A stretch of DNA of 64,000 nt from JBELHR01 sp049607205 (GTDB lineage: Bacteria > Bacteroidota > Bacteroidia > Flavobacteriales > Flavobacteriaceae): the NCBI GenBank assembly GCA_049607205.1, contig JBMYWH010000008.1, positions 1 through 64,000 on the forward strand, in the 5' to 3' direction. Position numbers and translations under genes: made by a program. Shown here piece by piece: positions 25,671 through 34,367 of this stretch. Numbering within the stretch: the first letter of the stretch is position 1; every line of letters begins with the position of its first letter. The notes below the pieces were generated by a model, which was given only the letters and a program-made list of their open reading frames with translations, searched no databases and was not told the DNA's origin.

Positions 25671-26561
25671 TTAGGAGGTTAATTGTAGGAATTGTTCTTC
25701 TAACGAAGGCGCTCTTTGTTCCAAGTGGGTTAGTGTAATTCCATGTTCAAACAGGGCTTTGTTTAATTCGTCAGAGGCTATGGCTCTAGAAGGAACGAAG
25801 CTGATTAAATCATTAGTTTCTTCAATATTATCAGTAATGTCCATAGATTCAATTGCCTTAATTAAATCTGCTTTGTTGTTTGAATTTAAAAGAAATAGAC
25901 CTGTGTTACTCGTCATTTGTGAAACAGGACCATTATAAATTAAATTACCTTTTTGTAAGACAACCACATCCGTACAAATTTTTTCAACCTCATCAAGTAG
26001 ATGAGAGGCTAAAAGGATGGTTGTTCCGTTTTTTGCGATTTTTTTTATAATTTCTCTAATTTCGTGTATCCCTTGAGGATCTAGACCGTTAGTAGGTTCA
26101 TCTAAGATTAAAAACTCAGGTTCATTGATTAGGGCTGAGGCAATGGCTAGCCTTTGTTTCATTCCTAAAGAAAAAGTTTTGAATTTTGAGTTTCTTCTTT
26201 CATATAGATGGACGTTTTTCAGTATTTCATCTATTTGAGTGGGGTCAGACTCCTTTATTTTACAGACTAGGGCTAAATTTTGTTTGGCCGTCATGTAAGG
26301 ATAAAAGTTAGGCCTTTCAATTATAGCACCTACCTTTTTTAAGGCTTCGTGATGGGAGATACTACCTTCGAACCAGGAAAAATCTCCAGAAGTTTTATTG
26401 ACAACATTTAAGGCAATACCCAGAGTAGTGGACTTTCCTGAGCCATTCGGCCCGAGAATTCCATAGATTTTACCTTTTTGAATTTCAAAGCTTACATTGT
26501 TAACCGCTTGAAGGCCTCCAAAGTTCTTCGAAAGATTATTAATTTTTAATATGGTCTGCAA
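25671..26561 (-). CDS. ABC-2 type transporter ATP-binding protein
   Basis: A 296-residue ABC ATPase. It has Walker A GPNGSGKST near residue 38, Q-loop region 'KVGAIIERPNFYPYMT' near 76, signature 'FSLGMKQRLAIASAL' near 130, Walker B 'EFLILDEPTNGLDP' near 150 and the H-loop in 'LLASHLLDEVEKI'. A roughly 75-residue C-terminal extension ('EQRAPSLEEQFLQLTS') is typical of CcmA/BcrA-like exporter ATPases. The only start at the proper N-terminus (QTILKINNLSKNFGG) is TTG at 26561. It is cotranscribed with the permease. Confidence 0.9.
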   Translation of the reverse strand: MQTILKINNLSKNFGGLQAVNNVSFEIQKGKIYGILGPNGSGKSTTLGIALNVVNKTSGDFSWFEGSISHHEALKKVGAIIERPNFYPYMTAKQNLALVCKIKESDPTQIDEILKNVHLYERRNSKFKTFSLGMKQRLAIASALINEPEFLILDEPTNGLDPQGIHEIREIIKKIAKNGTTILLASHLLDEVEKICTDVVVLQKGNLIYNGPVSQMTSNTGLFLLNSNNKADLIKAIESMDITDNIEETNDLISFVPSRAIASDELNKALFEHGITLTHLEQRAPSLEEQFLQLTS

Positions 26562-26631
26562 AATGATGTGGTTTAGTTATATATCAGACGAGGGTCGTCG
26601 AGTTTTGTTACTAAACTATCAAAAAAAAACT

Positions 26632-27162
26632 TTAGAAAGTGTCTAAGTCTAAATCATCGATGTTTTCAAAACCTCCACCTGAAGCCGGGTCGTTGAAATC
26701 TTCTCCGAATAAAGCTTCATCCGAATAAGGATCAATTGGAGCTTTACCTTCAAACGATTTTTCTGGAGCTTGTTCAGGTCGTTCACCAACGCTCATTACT
26801 AAATAAGGTAAGTCATGCTCCGTTGAAGGAAGTTCATCGATAAGTTCTATAAAACAGGTCCACATAGAAAAAAAGTCGTAAACATAAAGTAGCTTTTCTC
26901 CACGATCTTCAATGGTTTGCTCTATACTTTGGTTAATCATGTCCACGGCATTTGGACCGTCATCCATTGACATTAAAGGAATCTCTTCTCCTTGAGTCCA
27001 TTCCTCGTCAGTTCTGTAGAAGGAAGCCATTTGACCTGGTTCAAAACCAAAACTATCAATCAAGGCATAATGCAAATCTTCTAGGGAAGACTTGCGATGA
27101 ATTAGTAAGGTTCTTACTACATCTTGCTCTGTATCTAAGATAGCTCTAATTTTAAAAATCAT
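26632..27162 (-). CDS. Plasmid pRiA4b ORF-3-like family protein
   Basis: A 176-residue soluble acidic protein. The ATG at 27162 is chosen because a -7 box (27181-27188) lies downstream of the longer ORF start, and because MIFKIRAIL matches the family N-terminus. The 'IRAIL..EQDVVRTLLIHRKSSLEDLH' stretch and 'LLYVYDFFSMWTCFIEL' are features of the PRiA4_ORF3 fold. Its function is unknown. Despite the family name, no transposon or plasmid gene is nearby, and stand-alone chromosomal copies are usual in Flavobacteriia. The C-terminus is an acidic, probably disordered tail (DDLDLDTF). Confidence 0.78.
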   Translation of the reverse strand: MIFKIRAILDTEQDVVRTLLIHRKSSLEDLHYALIDSFGFEPGQMASFYRTDEEWTQGEEIPLMSMDDGPNAVDMINQSIEQTIEDRGEKLLYVYDFFSMWTCFIELIDELPSTEHDLPYLVMSVGERPEQAPEKSFEGKAPIDPYSDEALFGEDFNDPASGGGFENIDDLDLDTF

Positions 27163-27180
27163 AAACGTAATTTTGAATTG

Positions 27181-27188
27181 CAAAAATA
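27181..27188 (-). promoter_or_regulatory. -7 promoter element of the pRiA4b ORF-3-like gene
   Basis: On the minus strand TATTTTTG lies 18 nt before the ATG at 27162. It argues against the longer ORF start at 27222. Confidence 0.5.
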
Positions 27189-27235
27189 CAAGATAATGCT
27201 TAAAATAAATTATTTTTACCACTTAAAGATAGATT

Positions 27236-27658
27236 ATGGATGTAAATAAAATCTTATTCCTTTTAAATGAGTCGACTAAGAATACGTTAATGGAAACTCT
27301 CGAAATCAAATATACTTTTGTAGGAGATGGAGAGGTTCACGCTTCTATGCCCGTGAATTCAAGGGTACATCAACCTATGGGCTTATTGCATGGTGGTGCC
27401 AGTGTTGCCTTAGCAGAAAGTGTAGGTTCTGCAGCGTCACATATGTTTTTAGAGGATCGAGAAAATTTTGAGGTTAGAGGGATTGAAATCTCTGCAAATC
27501 ACCTAAAAAGTGTAAGAGAGGGTATGGTTATTGCCAAGGCAAAAATCATACATAAAGGAAGAACGACGCATTTGTGGGAAATAAGAATTGAAGATACAAA
27601 GGGTGCTTTAGTTTCCTTGTGTAAGTTGACTAATATTGTTTTGCCTAAAAGAAAATGA
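27236..27658 (+). CDS. menI: Hotdog-fold thioesterase, probable DHNA-CoA hydrolase
   Basis: A 140-residue single hotdog domain of the PaaI/YdiI type. The central motif 'VHQPMGLLHGGASVALAES' contains the catalytic acid, E61 (in ALAES), and the HGG turn. Its stop overlaps the start of the isochorismate synthase gene (ATGA), so it is in a menaquinone operon. This supports a role in hydrolysing 1,4-dihydroxy-2-naphthoyl-CoA to DHNA plus CoA. A broad-specificity acyl-CoA thioesterase is the alternative. The name menI rests on context plus family. Confidence 0.8.
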   Translation: MDVNKILFLLNESTKNTLMETLEIKYTFVGDGEVHASMPVNSRVHQPMGLLHGGASVALAESVGSAASHMFLEDRENFEVRGIEISANHLKSVREGMVIAKAKIIHKGRTTHLWEIRIEDTKGALVSLCKLTNIVLPKRK

Positions 27659-28665
27659 ATTTAAGGAATCTTAAAGATAAAGAATCCCCATTTGTGGTCT
27701 ATAGAAAACCTGGTGAAACATCGGTTTTCTTCATAGAATCATGCGATACATTTAATCGGGAAGATCTCAGTTTTGTTTTTGCTCCTTTTGATTCTGATAG
27801 GCATGAGGTACTGGAGATTCGTGGCCCAGTTATAACTCTGGATCTTCTGAATACTGAATCAGTAGGTCATCAACAATTATCTCTTCAGGAGCCTTCTCAG
27901 TCCGATGAGGATAAATATGAATTCATGGTGGCAAAAGCCGTTAAAGAATTGCAAAACTCTGAAGTGAATAAAGTAGTTCTTTCACGAAAAGAATCACATG
28001 AATTAAACTTAGATAAAGAAGGAAGCTTTACGAAACTTTTGAGTTCATATCCTCAAGCAATGGTGTATTGGTTTTACCACCCTAAAAGTGGACATTGGCA
28101 AGGAGCTAGTCCTGAATTGTTGGTGAAAACAAGATTTAAAACTTTGGAAACTGTATCCTTAGCAGGAACCCAGGCATTTAATGGAGAAATCAATGTGAAA
28201 TGGGGAGAAAAGGAAATAGAGGAGCAGGCCTATGTGAGTGAATATATCAGGTCAACCTTAGAGAAGTTTGGTTATCAGGTTAATATGGAAGGGCCACAAA
28301 CGGTTCGAGCTGGTTTGTTATTGCATTTAAAAAGTTTTTTCATGGCAAAATCCAAGCAAGAACTTAATTTGAGTGATTTGCTTGAAAGCCTTCATCCAAC
28401 ACCTGCAGTTTGCGGGGTTCCATTGAAAGAAGCACAGGAATTGATAAAGGATCTAGAGGATTATGATCGTTCTTATTATACAGGATATTTAGGAGAGATA
28501 GCAAAGGATAGTGCCGAATTATATGTTAATCTGAGATGCATGAAAATTGAAGAGAATGCGGTGCATATTTATGTTGGTGGAGGCTTGACAAAAGATTCTG
28601 ATCCAAAGGCGGAATTTCATGAAACTTGTGCAAAAACCTCCACGATGAAAAAGGTTTTGGGCTAG
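27655..28665 (+). CDS. menF: Isochorismate synthase
   Basis: A 336-residue chorismate-utilising enzyme that converts chorismate to isochorismate, the first committed step of menaquinone synthesis. Conserved parts are 'EVNKVVLSRK' near 100, 'WQGASPELLV' near 150, 'VSLAGTQAF' near 172, 'HPTPAVCGVPLKEA' near 250, 'DRSYYTGYLG' near 274 and 'VGGGLTKDSDPKAEFHET' near 309 (Mg2+-binding acids). It is shorter at the N-terminus than E. coli MenF (431), as is common in Bacteroidota. It overlaps menI by 4 bp. An EntC-type role is possible biochemically, but there are no siderophore genes nearby. Confidence 0.93.
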   Translation: MNLRNLKDKESPFVVYRKPGETSVFFIESCDTFNREDLSFVFAPFDSDRHEVLEIRGPVITLDLLNTESVGHQQLSLQEPSQSDEDKYEFMVAKAVKELQNSEVNKVVLSRKESHELNLDKEGSFTKLLSSYPQAMVYWFYHPKSGHWQGASPELLVKTRFKTLETVSLAGTQAFNGEINVKWGEKEIEEQAYVSEYIRSTLEKFGYQVNMEGPQTVRAGLLLHLKSFFMAKSKQELNLSDLLESLHPTPAVCGVPLKEAQELIKDLEDYDRSYYTGYLGEIAKDSAELYVNLRCMKIEENAVHIYVGGGLTKDSDPKAEFHETCAKTSTMKKVLG

Positions 28666-28668
28666 GGC

Positions 28669-29943
28669 CTAAAAGCCTATTTGGTATTGTAAAACAGTCA
28701 TCCCTTTATAGTCCTCTTGGGTAATTTCTCCATTTTCTCCTTCATAGAAAATAGGTCGATATTGGTATCCAAGAGTCAATTTACTTTTCTTACCGTTTAA
28801 ATAAAGATTTACTCCAAGATCATAAACAATCATAGGGTCATCTAATTTTTCCCACTTAGAATGTTGAATTGCGATATTTGGTTGTACCGGCCTGTTTTTA
28901 CCGTCAATTTTCACAGGAAAAGCATATCCAAATTGTAAAAAGAACGTATCTCCAGTTCCCATCATTGGAAATCCATCTCCGGAACCATTAAAACTCGCAT
29001 CTGCAGTGGAAGAAGTAGCAATATTATCTGCGGCGACATTTCTGATGTAATCTGGCCCATAGTCATAGGAGAAATATCCAAAATAAGTGGTGATAGATTG
29101 ATCTGATCCATGTCTAAGAGGACTGTTATAATATAAGTCCACCGCCCAGTGTTTCATGTCATAATATTCTTGAGCAACTCCGTTTACGCTGTTCTGCATA
29201 GCGTCTTTTTGAGCCATATATCCCCCTCCAAGGTTAAGTACTTTCTTAGCCGATAAATAAGATCCGGCACTGTAGGCACTTTTATTGGATTCTGAATCTA
29301 AAAACATATACTTGACATAAGTAGACCATTTTAGTTTAGGATTATTGGTCGCAAAATCTACACCATTTTCTGATGTTTTAGTCACTTGAAAAGGTTGATT
29401 CAAGACTAATCTATAATCGAATTTTGCCGCTTGACCTTTCATCCATACTCCTAAGCTACGCCCTAAATCATCATTTTTGTTCACGGTATTTAAGGTGAAT
29501 AGTGGTGCGTCAAGGGCCATTAATGTACTTGCACTTCGTATATTCCATCGGCTTAAACCTTGAAAGCCTGATTTACCAACTCCAATTTGAAAATATTCAG
29601 AGGCCCTATACTCTGTGTACAAATCTAGAATTCCAAAGGGAAATGTTTTGTCATTCTTTGTATTGTAGCTGTTACCTCCTAAGATCATGTAGGCATATAG
29701 TTTGTCAGTAATATCCACCCCCATAGACATTCTTAGTCTTCGAATAGAAAGGTCTGTTTTGCGACTTACTTCCTCTCCATTAATCACCGTACCTGGATTC
29801 ATGTCCGTATTCCTCAACCAAAATTGGGCATAAAAGGAAGTGGTAACCTTGTCGTTATTGAAAAAGTTTTTTTGGGCATTCATTCTACCCTGGTTACATA
29901 GTATACAAAGTAAACTGAAAGCTACTGTTTTCTTTAAGTTCAT
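28669..29943 (-). CDS. Outer-membrane porin paired with a DASS transporter
   Basis: A 424-residue protein with a signal peptide (residues 1-23, ending MNAQ) and a beta-barrel pattern throughout, finishing with the aromatic end 'GMTVLQYQIGF'. 'SFYAQFWLRNTD' and 'LSIRRLRMSMGVDITDKLYA' near the N-terminus are typical of phosphate-selective porin (OprO/OprP)-like barrels of Bacteroidota. It starts 9 nt after the DASS symporter gene, so it probably supplies the same small anion across the outer membrane. The specific substrate is not shown by the sequence. Confidence 0.8.
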   Translation of the reverse strand: MNLKKTVAFSLLCILCNQGRMNAQKNFFNNDKVTTSFYAQFWLRNTDMNPGTVINGEEVSRKTDLSIRRLRMSMGVDITDKLYAYMILGGNSYNTKNDKTFPFGILDLYTEYRASEYFQIGVGKSGFQGLSRWNIRSASTLMALDAPLFTLNTVNKNDDLGRSLGVWMKGQAAKFDYRLVLNQPFQVTKTSENGVDFATNNPKLKWSTYVKYMFLDSESNKSAYSAGSYLSAKKVLNLGGGYMAQKDAMQNSVNGVAQEYYDMKHWAVDLYYNSPLRHGSDQSITTYFGYFSYDYGPDYIRNVAADNIATSSTADASFNGSGDGFPMMGTGDTFFLQFGYAFPVKIDGKNRPVQPNIAIQHSKWEKLDDPMIVYDLGVNLYLNGKKSKLTLGYQYRPIFYEGENGEITQEDYKGMTVLQYQIGF

Positions 29944-29952
29944 AGTTACTAG

Positions 29953-31404
29953 TTATATAAGTCCTGTTAGTTGGAATAGGGAGATGGTTAAAATTACGAC
30001 AATTGGCCCCATTAATCCAGCGAGTAATCCTCCGGGTCTGAAATCTTTTTGTTCAATGAGTCCTGTACTGAATGCAATGGCGTTCGGAGGAGTTGAAATT
30101 GGGAAGAATAATGCGGTTGAAGCACTTAATCCAATCACTAGTGGTAATATTATTGGGTTTTCAGGAGCCATAATAATAGCAATTGGTATCAAAATGGTAG
30201 TGGCTGCGGTATTACTCATAAAGTTAGATAGAACTACAGTAAGTAAAGCAAAGAAGGCTACAAGTCCTGTAAATGCCAAGTGGTATTCTTGTAATTGTCC
30301 AACGTAGTAAGCGGCAAGACCTGTTTCTTGGATCGCTAGTCCTAAAGACATACCACCGGCTACAAGCATCAGTGTATCCCAAGGTAGTTTTCTGACATCT
30401 TCGCTGGAAATTATTCTAAACATGGTCAAGAATATAATTGGAATGAGTGAAACTGTAGAGGCTGGAATTCCATGAAAATTCCCGGTCATCCAAAGTGCTA
30501 AGGTTACTAAGAGGATTGCAGAAACTATTTTCTTTTTAAGTTTAAAAATTTTGTCGTTTGATCCTTCTTCTGGACTTCCTTCGGAAATGAATCCCAAGTC
30601 GATATGACTAACCTTAGGAACGTATCTTTTGATGAGAAATAGCCACATTATAAAGGTCATGATCATTGCGGTTGGAAAACCTACAGCCATCCACTCTAAG
30701 AATCCGAAATTAATTCCATAATTGTTCAATGCCTCTACAGCAATAGCATTGGTTGGTGAACCAATAATTGTTCCCATTCCACCCATAGCCGCTGCTGCAG
30801 GAACTCCAATCAGTACAGCTTTGGTATATTTAGCCTTAGGATCCAATGTTTTAAGAAAAGGTGATACTGCTGCGATCATCATCGCTGTGGTAGCTGTATT
30901 GGACATAATCATTGAGAAAATGGCAGTGGTAAGCATGAGTCCCAGTAAAACATATTTAGGTTGAGTTCCGAATTTTGAAATACTCAGTTTAAAGACTGTT
31001 TTATCTAATCCCACTTTTTGCATGGCTTCTGCCAAGAAAAACCCACCAAGCATTAACCAAATAACGGAATTGGACCAGGTTTGTGCATATTTCTGAGTTA
31101 GAGCAGATGCGTTTTCAGGATCAACTTCTATATAATAATTACCTAAAGAGAAAATTAGGAAACCGATGATTAAGAGTCCTACTGCAAAGGGTGGAATGGC
31201 TTCGGTTATCCATAAGCAAATGGAAAATACTAAAAGAAATAAAACGTAAATCTGAGGGGTGTTTAAGGTTTGGCTATCGGCTGAAAGTGTGATGATAAAA
31301 GCCAGTATCACAGAAATTAGAAAATAAATTATGCGCTCTTGAATTCCAACTACTTTTTGGATTTCACCCATTATTTTGTTGGATATGGTCCTTGAATCTC
31401 CCAT
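29953..31404 (-). CDS. DASS (SLC13) family sodium:anion symporter
   Basis: A 483-residue membrane protein with about 11-12 transmembrane segments. Both SNT signature motifs of the family are present: 'MSNTATTAMMIAA' near residue 168 and 'MSNTAATTILIPIA' near 395, which in VcINDY bind Na+ and a substrate carboxylate. These symporters import C4-dicarboxylates, citrate or sulfate with sodium. Succinate, fumarate or malate seems likeliest here. It forms an operon with the downstream porin and is divergent from menD across a 250-bp regulatory region. The first 11 residues before the second Met may not be translated. Confidence 0.9.
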   Translation of the reverse strand: MGDSRTISNKIMGEIQKVVGIQERIIYFLISVILAFIITLSADSQTLNTPQIYVLFLLVFSICLWITEAIPPFAVGLLIIGFLIFSLGNYYIEVDPENASALTQKYAQTWSNSVIWLMLGGFFLAEAMQKVGLDKTVFKLSISKFGTQPKYVLLGLMLTTAIFSMIMSNTATTAMMIAAVSPFLKTLDPKAKYTKAVLIGVPAAAAMGGMGTIIGSPTNAIAVEALNNYGINFGFLEWMAVGFPTAMIMTFIMWLFLIKRYVPKVSHIDLGFISEGSPEEGSNDKIFKLKKKIVSAILLVTLALWMTGNFHGIPASTVSLIPIIFLTMFRIISSEDVRKLPWDTLMLVAGGMSLGLAIQETGLAAYYVGQLQEYHLAFTGLVAFFALLTVVLSNFMSNTAATTILIPIAIIMAPENPIILPLVIGLSASTALFFPISTPPNAIAFSTGLIEQKDFRPGGLLAGLMGPIVVILTISLFQLTGLI

Positions 31405-31476
31405 GATTATAAAATTTAGTTCCTCAAATTTAGATTCAAATTCAGATTTTTTGGGAAAAATTAACAGGGATTAACG

Positions 31477-31486
31477 AAAACGTTTT
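31477..31486. promoter_or_regulatory. AAAACGTTTT palindrome, operator-like
   Basis: A perfect 10-bp palindrome in the divergent DASS/menD intergenic region. Its core AAACGTTT resembles LacI-family operator centres. No regulator gene is adjacent. Confidence 0.3.
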
Positions 31487-31529
31487 ATATTTTAAATGAT
31501 TGAAAATCAATTAATTGCGTTTCTTTAAA

Positions 31530-31545
31530 CATGATATTTATCATG
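31530..31545. promoter_or_regulatory. CRP/FNR-type operator candidate
   Basis: CATGAT-ATTT-ATCATG is a perfect inverted repeat with the TGA-N6-TCA core of CRP/FNR-family sites. It is located between a dicarboxylate-type transporter and menD. Confidence 0.4.
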
Positions 31546-31594
31546 AGGATAAAAATAATTTTAAATGTCTAAGATATTAGCGTCAAAAAAGGCA

Positions 31595-31630
31595 TTTGTT
31601 AGGTCTAGCGAAATATAATACCTAAATTTG
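31595..31630 (+). promoter_or_regulatory. menD promoter candidate
   Basis: TTTG (31595-31598), a 24-bp spacer and TAAATTTG (31623-31630) give an acceptable Bacteroidota promoter. The spacer is one base longer than the usual 17-23. The menD ATG follows 24 nt later. Confidence 0.5.
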
Positions 31631-31654
31631 TAGACAGAAATTAAACAAGGTTTT

Positions 31655-33352
31655 ATGAACATTTCAAACAAGCTTCAAGCTCAAGAACTCATGTTGGCTA
31701 TGTCCACTTATGGTTTGACTAAAGCTGTTATTTCACCTGGGTCTAGGAATGCACCATTGACTATTTCTTTGACTGCTAATCCTGAGATTGACTGCTACAG
31801 TGTTGTCGATGAGAGAGCTGCGGGTTTTTTTGCCTTAGGAATGGCACAACAATCAGGAAAGCCGGTGGTTTTGACCTGTACCTCAGGATCGGCCTTGTTA
31901 AATTATTATCCAGCCATCGCGGAGGCGTATTATTCTAAAATACCTTTAGTAATCGTTTCAGCAGACAGACCAGAACATCTTATTGATAGGGGAGATGGTC
32001 AAACTATAAGACAGAAGAACGTATTTGAGAATCACATATTGGACTCTGTTAATCTCATTGAAGATGAGCCTAGTTTGAATCGAATGAATCAAGCTTTGGA
32101 AACGGCTTTAAGCCAGAGTGGTCCAGTTCATATTAATATGCCATTTAATGAGCCCATTTATGAATTGATGCATGGGTATTATCCAAGTTTGTTAGAAGCT
32201 TTTGAAAAGCAAAAGCCTTATGTCCCTGTACAAGAAGTTCCTCTACCTGTAGATGAGGTACAGGTTTATGCAAATAAATGGAATAGTTCTAGTAAGAAAT
32301 TGGTGTTAATCGGGGCGAAGATGCCTAATGAATTGGCGGAGATCCAGGTAGCTAAATTATTAAAAGATCCATCGGTGCTGGTGTTTTGTGAGAGTCTTTC
32401 TAATATACATCATCCCAATTTAATCAACCAGATTGATCAGCTTATATTTCTTTTAAAAGAGGATGAACTAGAAGCTTTAAGGCCCGATATACTGGTAACT
32501 TATGGAGGTTTGATAGTCTCAAAGAAAATCAAACAAGTACTGAGAACTTATTCCCCTAAGGAGCATTGGCATGTAGATGCATTGGGTGTTCTAGATACTT
32601 ATTTTTGTTTGACGAAACATTTTAAGATAAGTCCAGAATTGTTTTGGAGTCAGTTTTTCTTTTTGACCGAAGAAAATTTGAACTCAAATTATCAGTCCTT
32701 TTGGCTGGAGAGGCGTAATGTTCATAGAGAAAGGCAGCTAAGTTTTGTTGAGAAGCTACCCTATTGTGATTTTAAGGTGTTTTCTGAGATCATAAAGCAA
32801 CTTCCAAGTAAATGTATGTTGCAACTTTCTAATAGTTCTGTGGTGCGTTATGTGCAGCTTTTTGAAATGAAGCCTCAGGTATATAGTTTTGCCAACAGGG
32901 GGACTTCAGGAATTGATGGTTCGAGTTCCACGGCTATTGGAGCTGCTGTAGTCAAGCAAGATCATCTTCCGACGGTGTTTATTTCCGGGGATACGAGTTT
33001 TATGTATGATTCCAATGCATGGTGGAATTCTTATGTGCCAAAAAACTTAAGGGTCATAGTAATTAATAATAATGGTGGTGGTATCTTTAGGATACTTCCA
33101 GGTCCTTCCTCAACAGAGGCCTTGTCTTATTTTGAGACCTCACACAACAGAAGTGTTGAGCATTTGTGCAAAATGCATAGTTTAGACTATCTTAGTTATA
33201 GAGGAGAAGGAGATTTAAATAATAAATTAACTACATTTTTTAATGTAAAGGAATCTGTCAATGCAGCTGTTTTAGAGATATTCGTACCTAAAGAAGCCAA
33301 TGATAAGATTATCAAAGAATATTTTAAACATATTAATGGATATGGAATTTAA
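31655..33352 (+). CDS. menD: SEPHCHC synthase
   Basis: 2-succinyl-5-enolpyruvyl-6-hydroxy-3-cyclohexene-1-carboxylate synthase, 565 residues, a thiamine-diphosphate enzyme joining isochorismate and 2-oxoglutarate. The N-terminal Pyr domain carries 'VISPGSRNAPLTISL' and 'DERAAGFFALGMAQ' (catalytic Glu near residue 52). The PP domain near 430-470 holds 'GTSGIDGSSSTAIGAA', 'FISGDTSFMYD' and 'VINNNGGGIF', the ThDP/Mg2+ motif. Length is normal. It overlaps the S1-domain gene downstream, which leads on the same strand towards menB. Confidence 0.97.
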   Translation: MNISNKLQAQELMLAMSTYGLTKAVISPGSRNAPLTISLTANPEIDCYSVVDERAAGFFALGMAQQSGKPVVLTCTSGSALLNYYPAIAEAYYSKIPLVIVSADRPEHLIDRGDGQTIRQKNVFENHILDSVNLIEDEPSLNRMNQALETALSQSGPVHINMPFNEPIYELMHGYYPSLLEAFEKQKPYVPVQEVPLPVDEVQVYANKWNSSSKKLVLIGAKMPNELAEIQVAKLLKDPSVLVFCESLSNIHHPNLINQIDQLIFLLKEDELEALRPDILVTYGGLIVSKKIKQVLRTYSPKEHWHVDALGVLDTYFCLTKHFKISPELFWSQFFFLTEENLNSNYQSFWLERRNVHRERQLSFVEKLPYCDFKVFSEIIKQLPSKCMLQLSNSSVVRYVQLFEMKPQVYSFANRGTSGIDGSSSTAIGAAVVKQDHLPTVFISGDTSFMYDSNAWWNSYVPKNLRVIVINNNGGGIFRILPGPSSTEALSYFETSHNRSVEHLCKMHSLDYLSYRGEGDLNNKLTTFFNVKESVNAAVLEIFVPKEANDKIIKEYFKHINGYGI

Positions 33353-33758
33353 AGAAGGAGATCAGGTTGATTTGATTATAGGACGATTTACTGACATCGG
33401 AATTAGAGTGATTGTAAACGAAGATTTTGATGGGATGTTGTATCGCAATGAAGTTTTCAAAAAGGTACGTGAGGGTCAGCGTTTGACCGGTTATGTGAAA
33501 AAACATCGCGAAGATGGTTTGATCGATGTGTCCTTGCAACCTATAGGTTTTGTTTCTGCTATAGAGGAGCACAAGGCAAAGATTCTAAGCAGGCTTCAAG
33601 ATGAAGATGGTTTCTTAGCAATCAATGATAAGTCTACACCGGAACTGATTAAATATGAAATGCAGATGAGTAAAAAAGCTTTTAAGGCAGCAGTTGGTGG
33701 TCTTTTTAAAGAAAAGAAAATTCTAATTGAACCAGGAGGGATCAAATTAGTGGAATAA
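33336..33758 (+). CDS. Half-length CvfB-like S1/wHTH RNA-binding protein
   Basis: A 140-residue protein (from ATG 33336; ATG 33342 is equally possible). Residues 3-65 look like an S1/OB domain ('KEGDQVDLIIGRFTDIGIRV', 'LTGYVKKHREDGLIDVSLQP'). Residues 75-140 look like the C-terminal winged helix of CvfB/YitL ('LQDEDGFLAINDKSTPELI', 'FKAAVGGLFKEKKILIE'). Canonical CvfB is about 280 residues with extra S1 domains, so this is a short form with the N-terminal half missing. It overlaps the 3' end of menD by 17 bp and ends at a terminator. The role is probably RNA binding; the link to menaquinone is positional only. Confidence 0.75.
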   Translation: MDMEFKEGDQVDLIIGRFTDIGIRVIVNEDFDGMLYRNEVFKKVREGQRLTGYVKKHREDGLIDVSLQPIGFVSAIEEHKAKILSRLQDEDGFLAINDKSTPELIKYEMQMSKKAFKAAVGGLFKEKKILIEPGGIKLVE

Positions 33759-33794
33759 AAAAAAGGCGATTGATTATTCAATCGCCTTTTTTTT
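33757..33794. terminator. Strong bidirectional terminator
   Basis: A 13-bp stem AAAAGGCGATTGA / TCAATCGCCTTTT with a TTAT loop and A8/T8 flanks. It serves the convergent S1 gene and the small outer-membrane barrel gene. Confidence 0.92.
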
Positions 33795-33806
33795 AGCTTA
33801 TAAATC

Positions 33807-34271
33807 CTAGAATTGGTAACGAGCTGTAAATCCCCAGTTACTTGTTCTGAAGTCCGCACCTGTCAAAATGAAGGAAGGTCTATAATCAAAACCAACTTTC
33901 ATTGGGAAATTGTTGATATTGTATTCAATACCGAAATCTCCAGCGACGGCGAAGTCAAAATTGTCTCTAAGGTAGAATTCTGGACCAACTCCCATGAAAG
34001 CACTTAAACCTGCTGCTTCATTGATGGCAAATACCCAGTCCGCATAAGCACCAAGGTTTATACCATCAGGAAAAATTTCCACCCCTACATGAGCTCTAGA
34101 ACTCTTGGCAAATGGAAGTACTGCATCTACTCCGAAGTTGTTTCCTAAACGAACTCCTAATTCAATAGAAGTCGATGTTTCTTTAGTGGTGGTAATAGAA
34201 GTATCTTGTTTTTGAGCAAAGGCTCCCATACTAAATAAAAATGCACTAAGGCATACGATTAGATTTTTCAT
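33807..34271 (-). CDS. Small outer-membrane beta-barrel protein, paralog 1
   Basis: A 154-residue secreted protein with signal peptide MKNLIVCLSAFLFSMGAFAQ. Alternating beta strands and a terminal aromatic end ('NWGFTARYQF') indicate a small 8-stranded outer-membrane barrel. It is clearly paralogous to the next gene at 34368-34829: both share 'IELGVRFG/LGNN.GIDAVVPF' and end 'FRTSNWGF.ARYQF' or 'FRTGNWGFMARYRF'. Its function is unknown. It has its own ATG and its own terminator on each side, so it is likely monocistronic. Confidence 0.78.
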   Translation of the reverse strand: MKNLIVCLSAFLFSMGAFAQKQDTSITTTKETSTSIELGVRLGNNFGVDAVLPFAKSSRAHVGVEIFPDGINLGAYADWVFAINEAAGLSAFMGVGPEFYLRDNFDFAVAGDFGIEYNINNFPMKVGFDYRPSFILTGADFRTSNWGFTARYQF

Positions 34272-34307
34272 AAGGCTAATTTAAGTTGGGCGCGAAAGTA
34301 AATAAAA

Positions 34308-34348
34308 AAGGCTTAAAAACTCTCGGTTAATTGAGTTTTTAAGCCTTT
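34308..34348 (-). terminator. Rho-independent terminator between the paralogous barrels
   Basis: A 16-bp stem AAAGGCTTAAAAACTC / GAGTTTTTAAGCCTTT with a 9-10 nt loop. It lies just downstream of the minus-strand 34368-34829 gene. Confidence 0.8.
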
Positions 34349-34367
34349 AATAAATCTAAAGTTTTCT

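Noticed and set aside
26632..27162. Mobile element suggested by the pRiA4b ORF-3 family name
   Set aside because: There is no transposase, terminal inverted repeat or target duplication nearby; the family is common as a stand-alone chromosomal gene.
29840..30307. 155-residue plus-strand ORF over the porin/symporter junction
   Set aside because: It overlaps two well-supported minus-strand genes and has low-complexity shadow composition.
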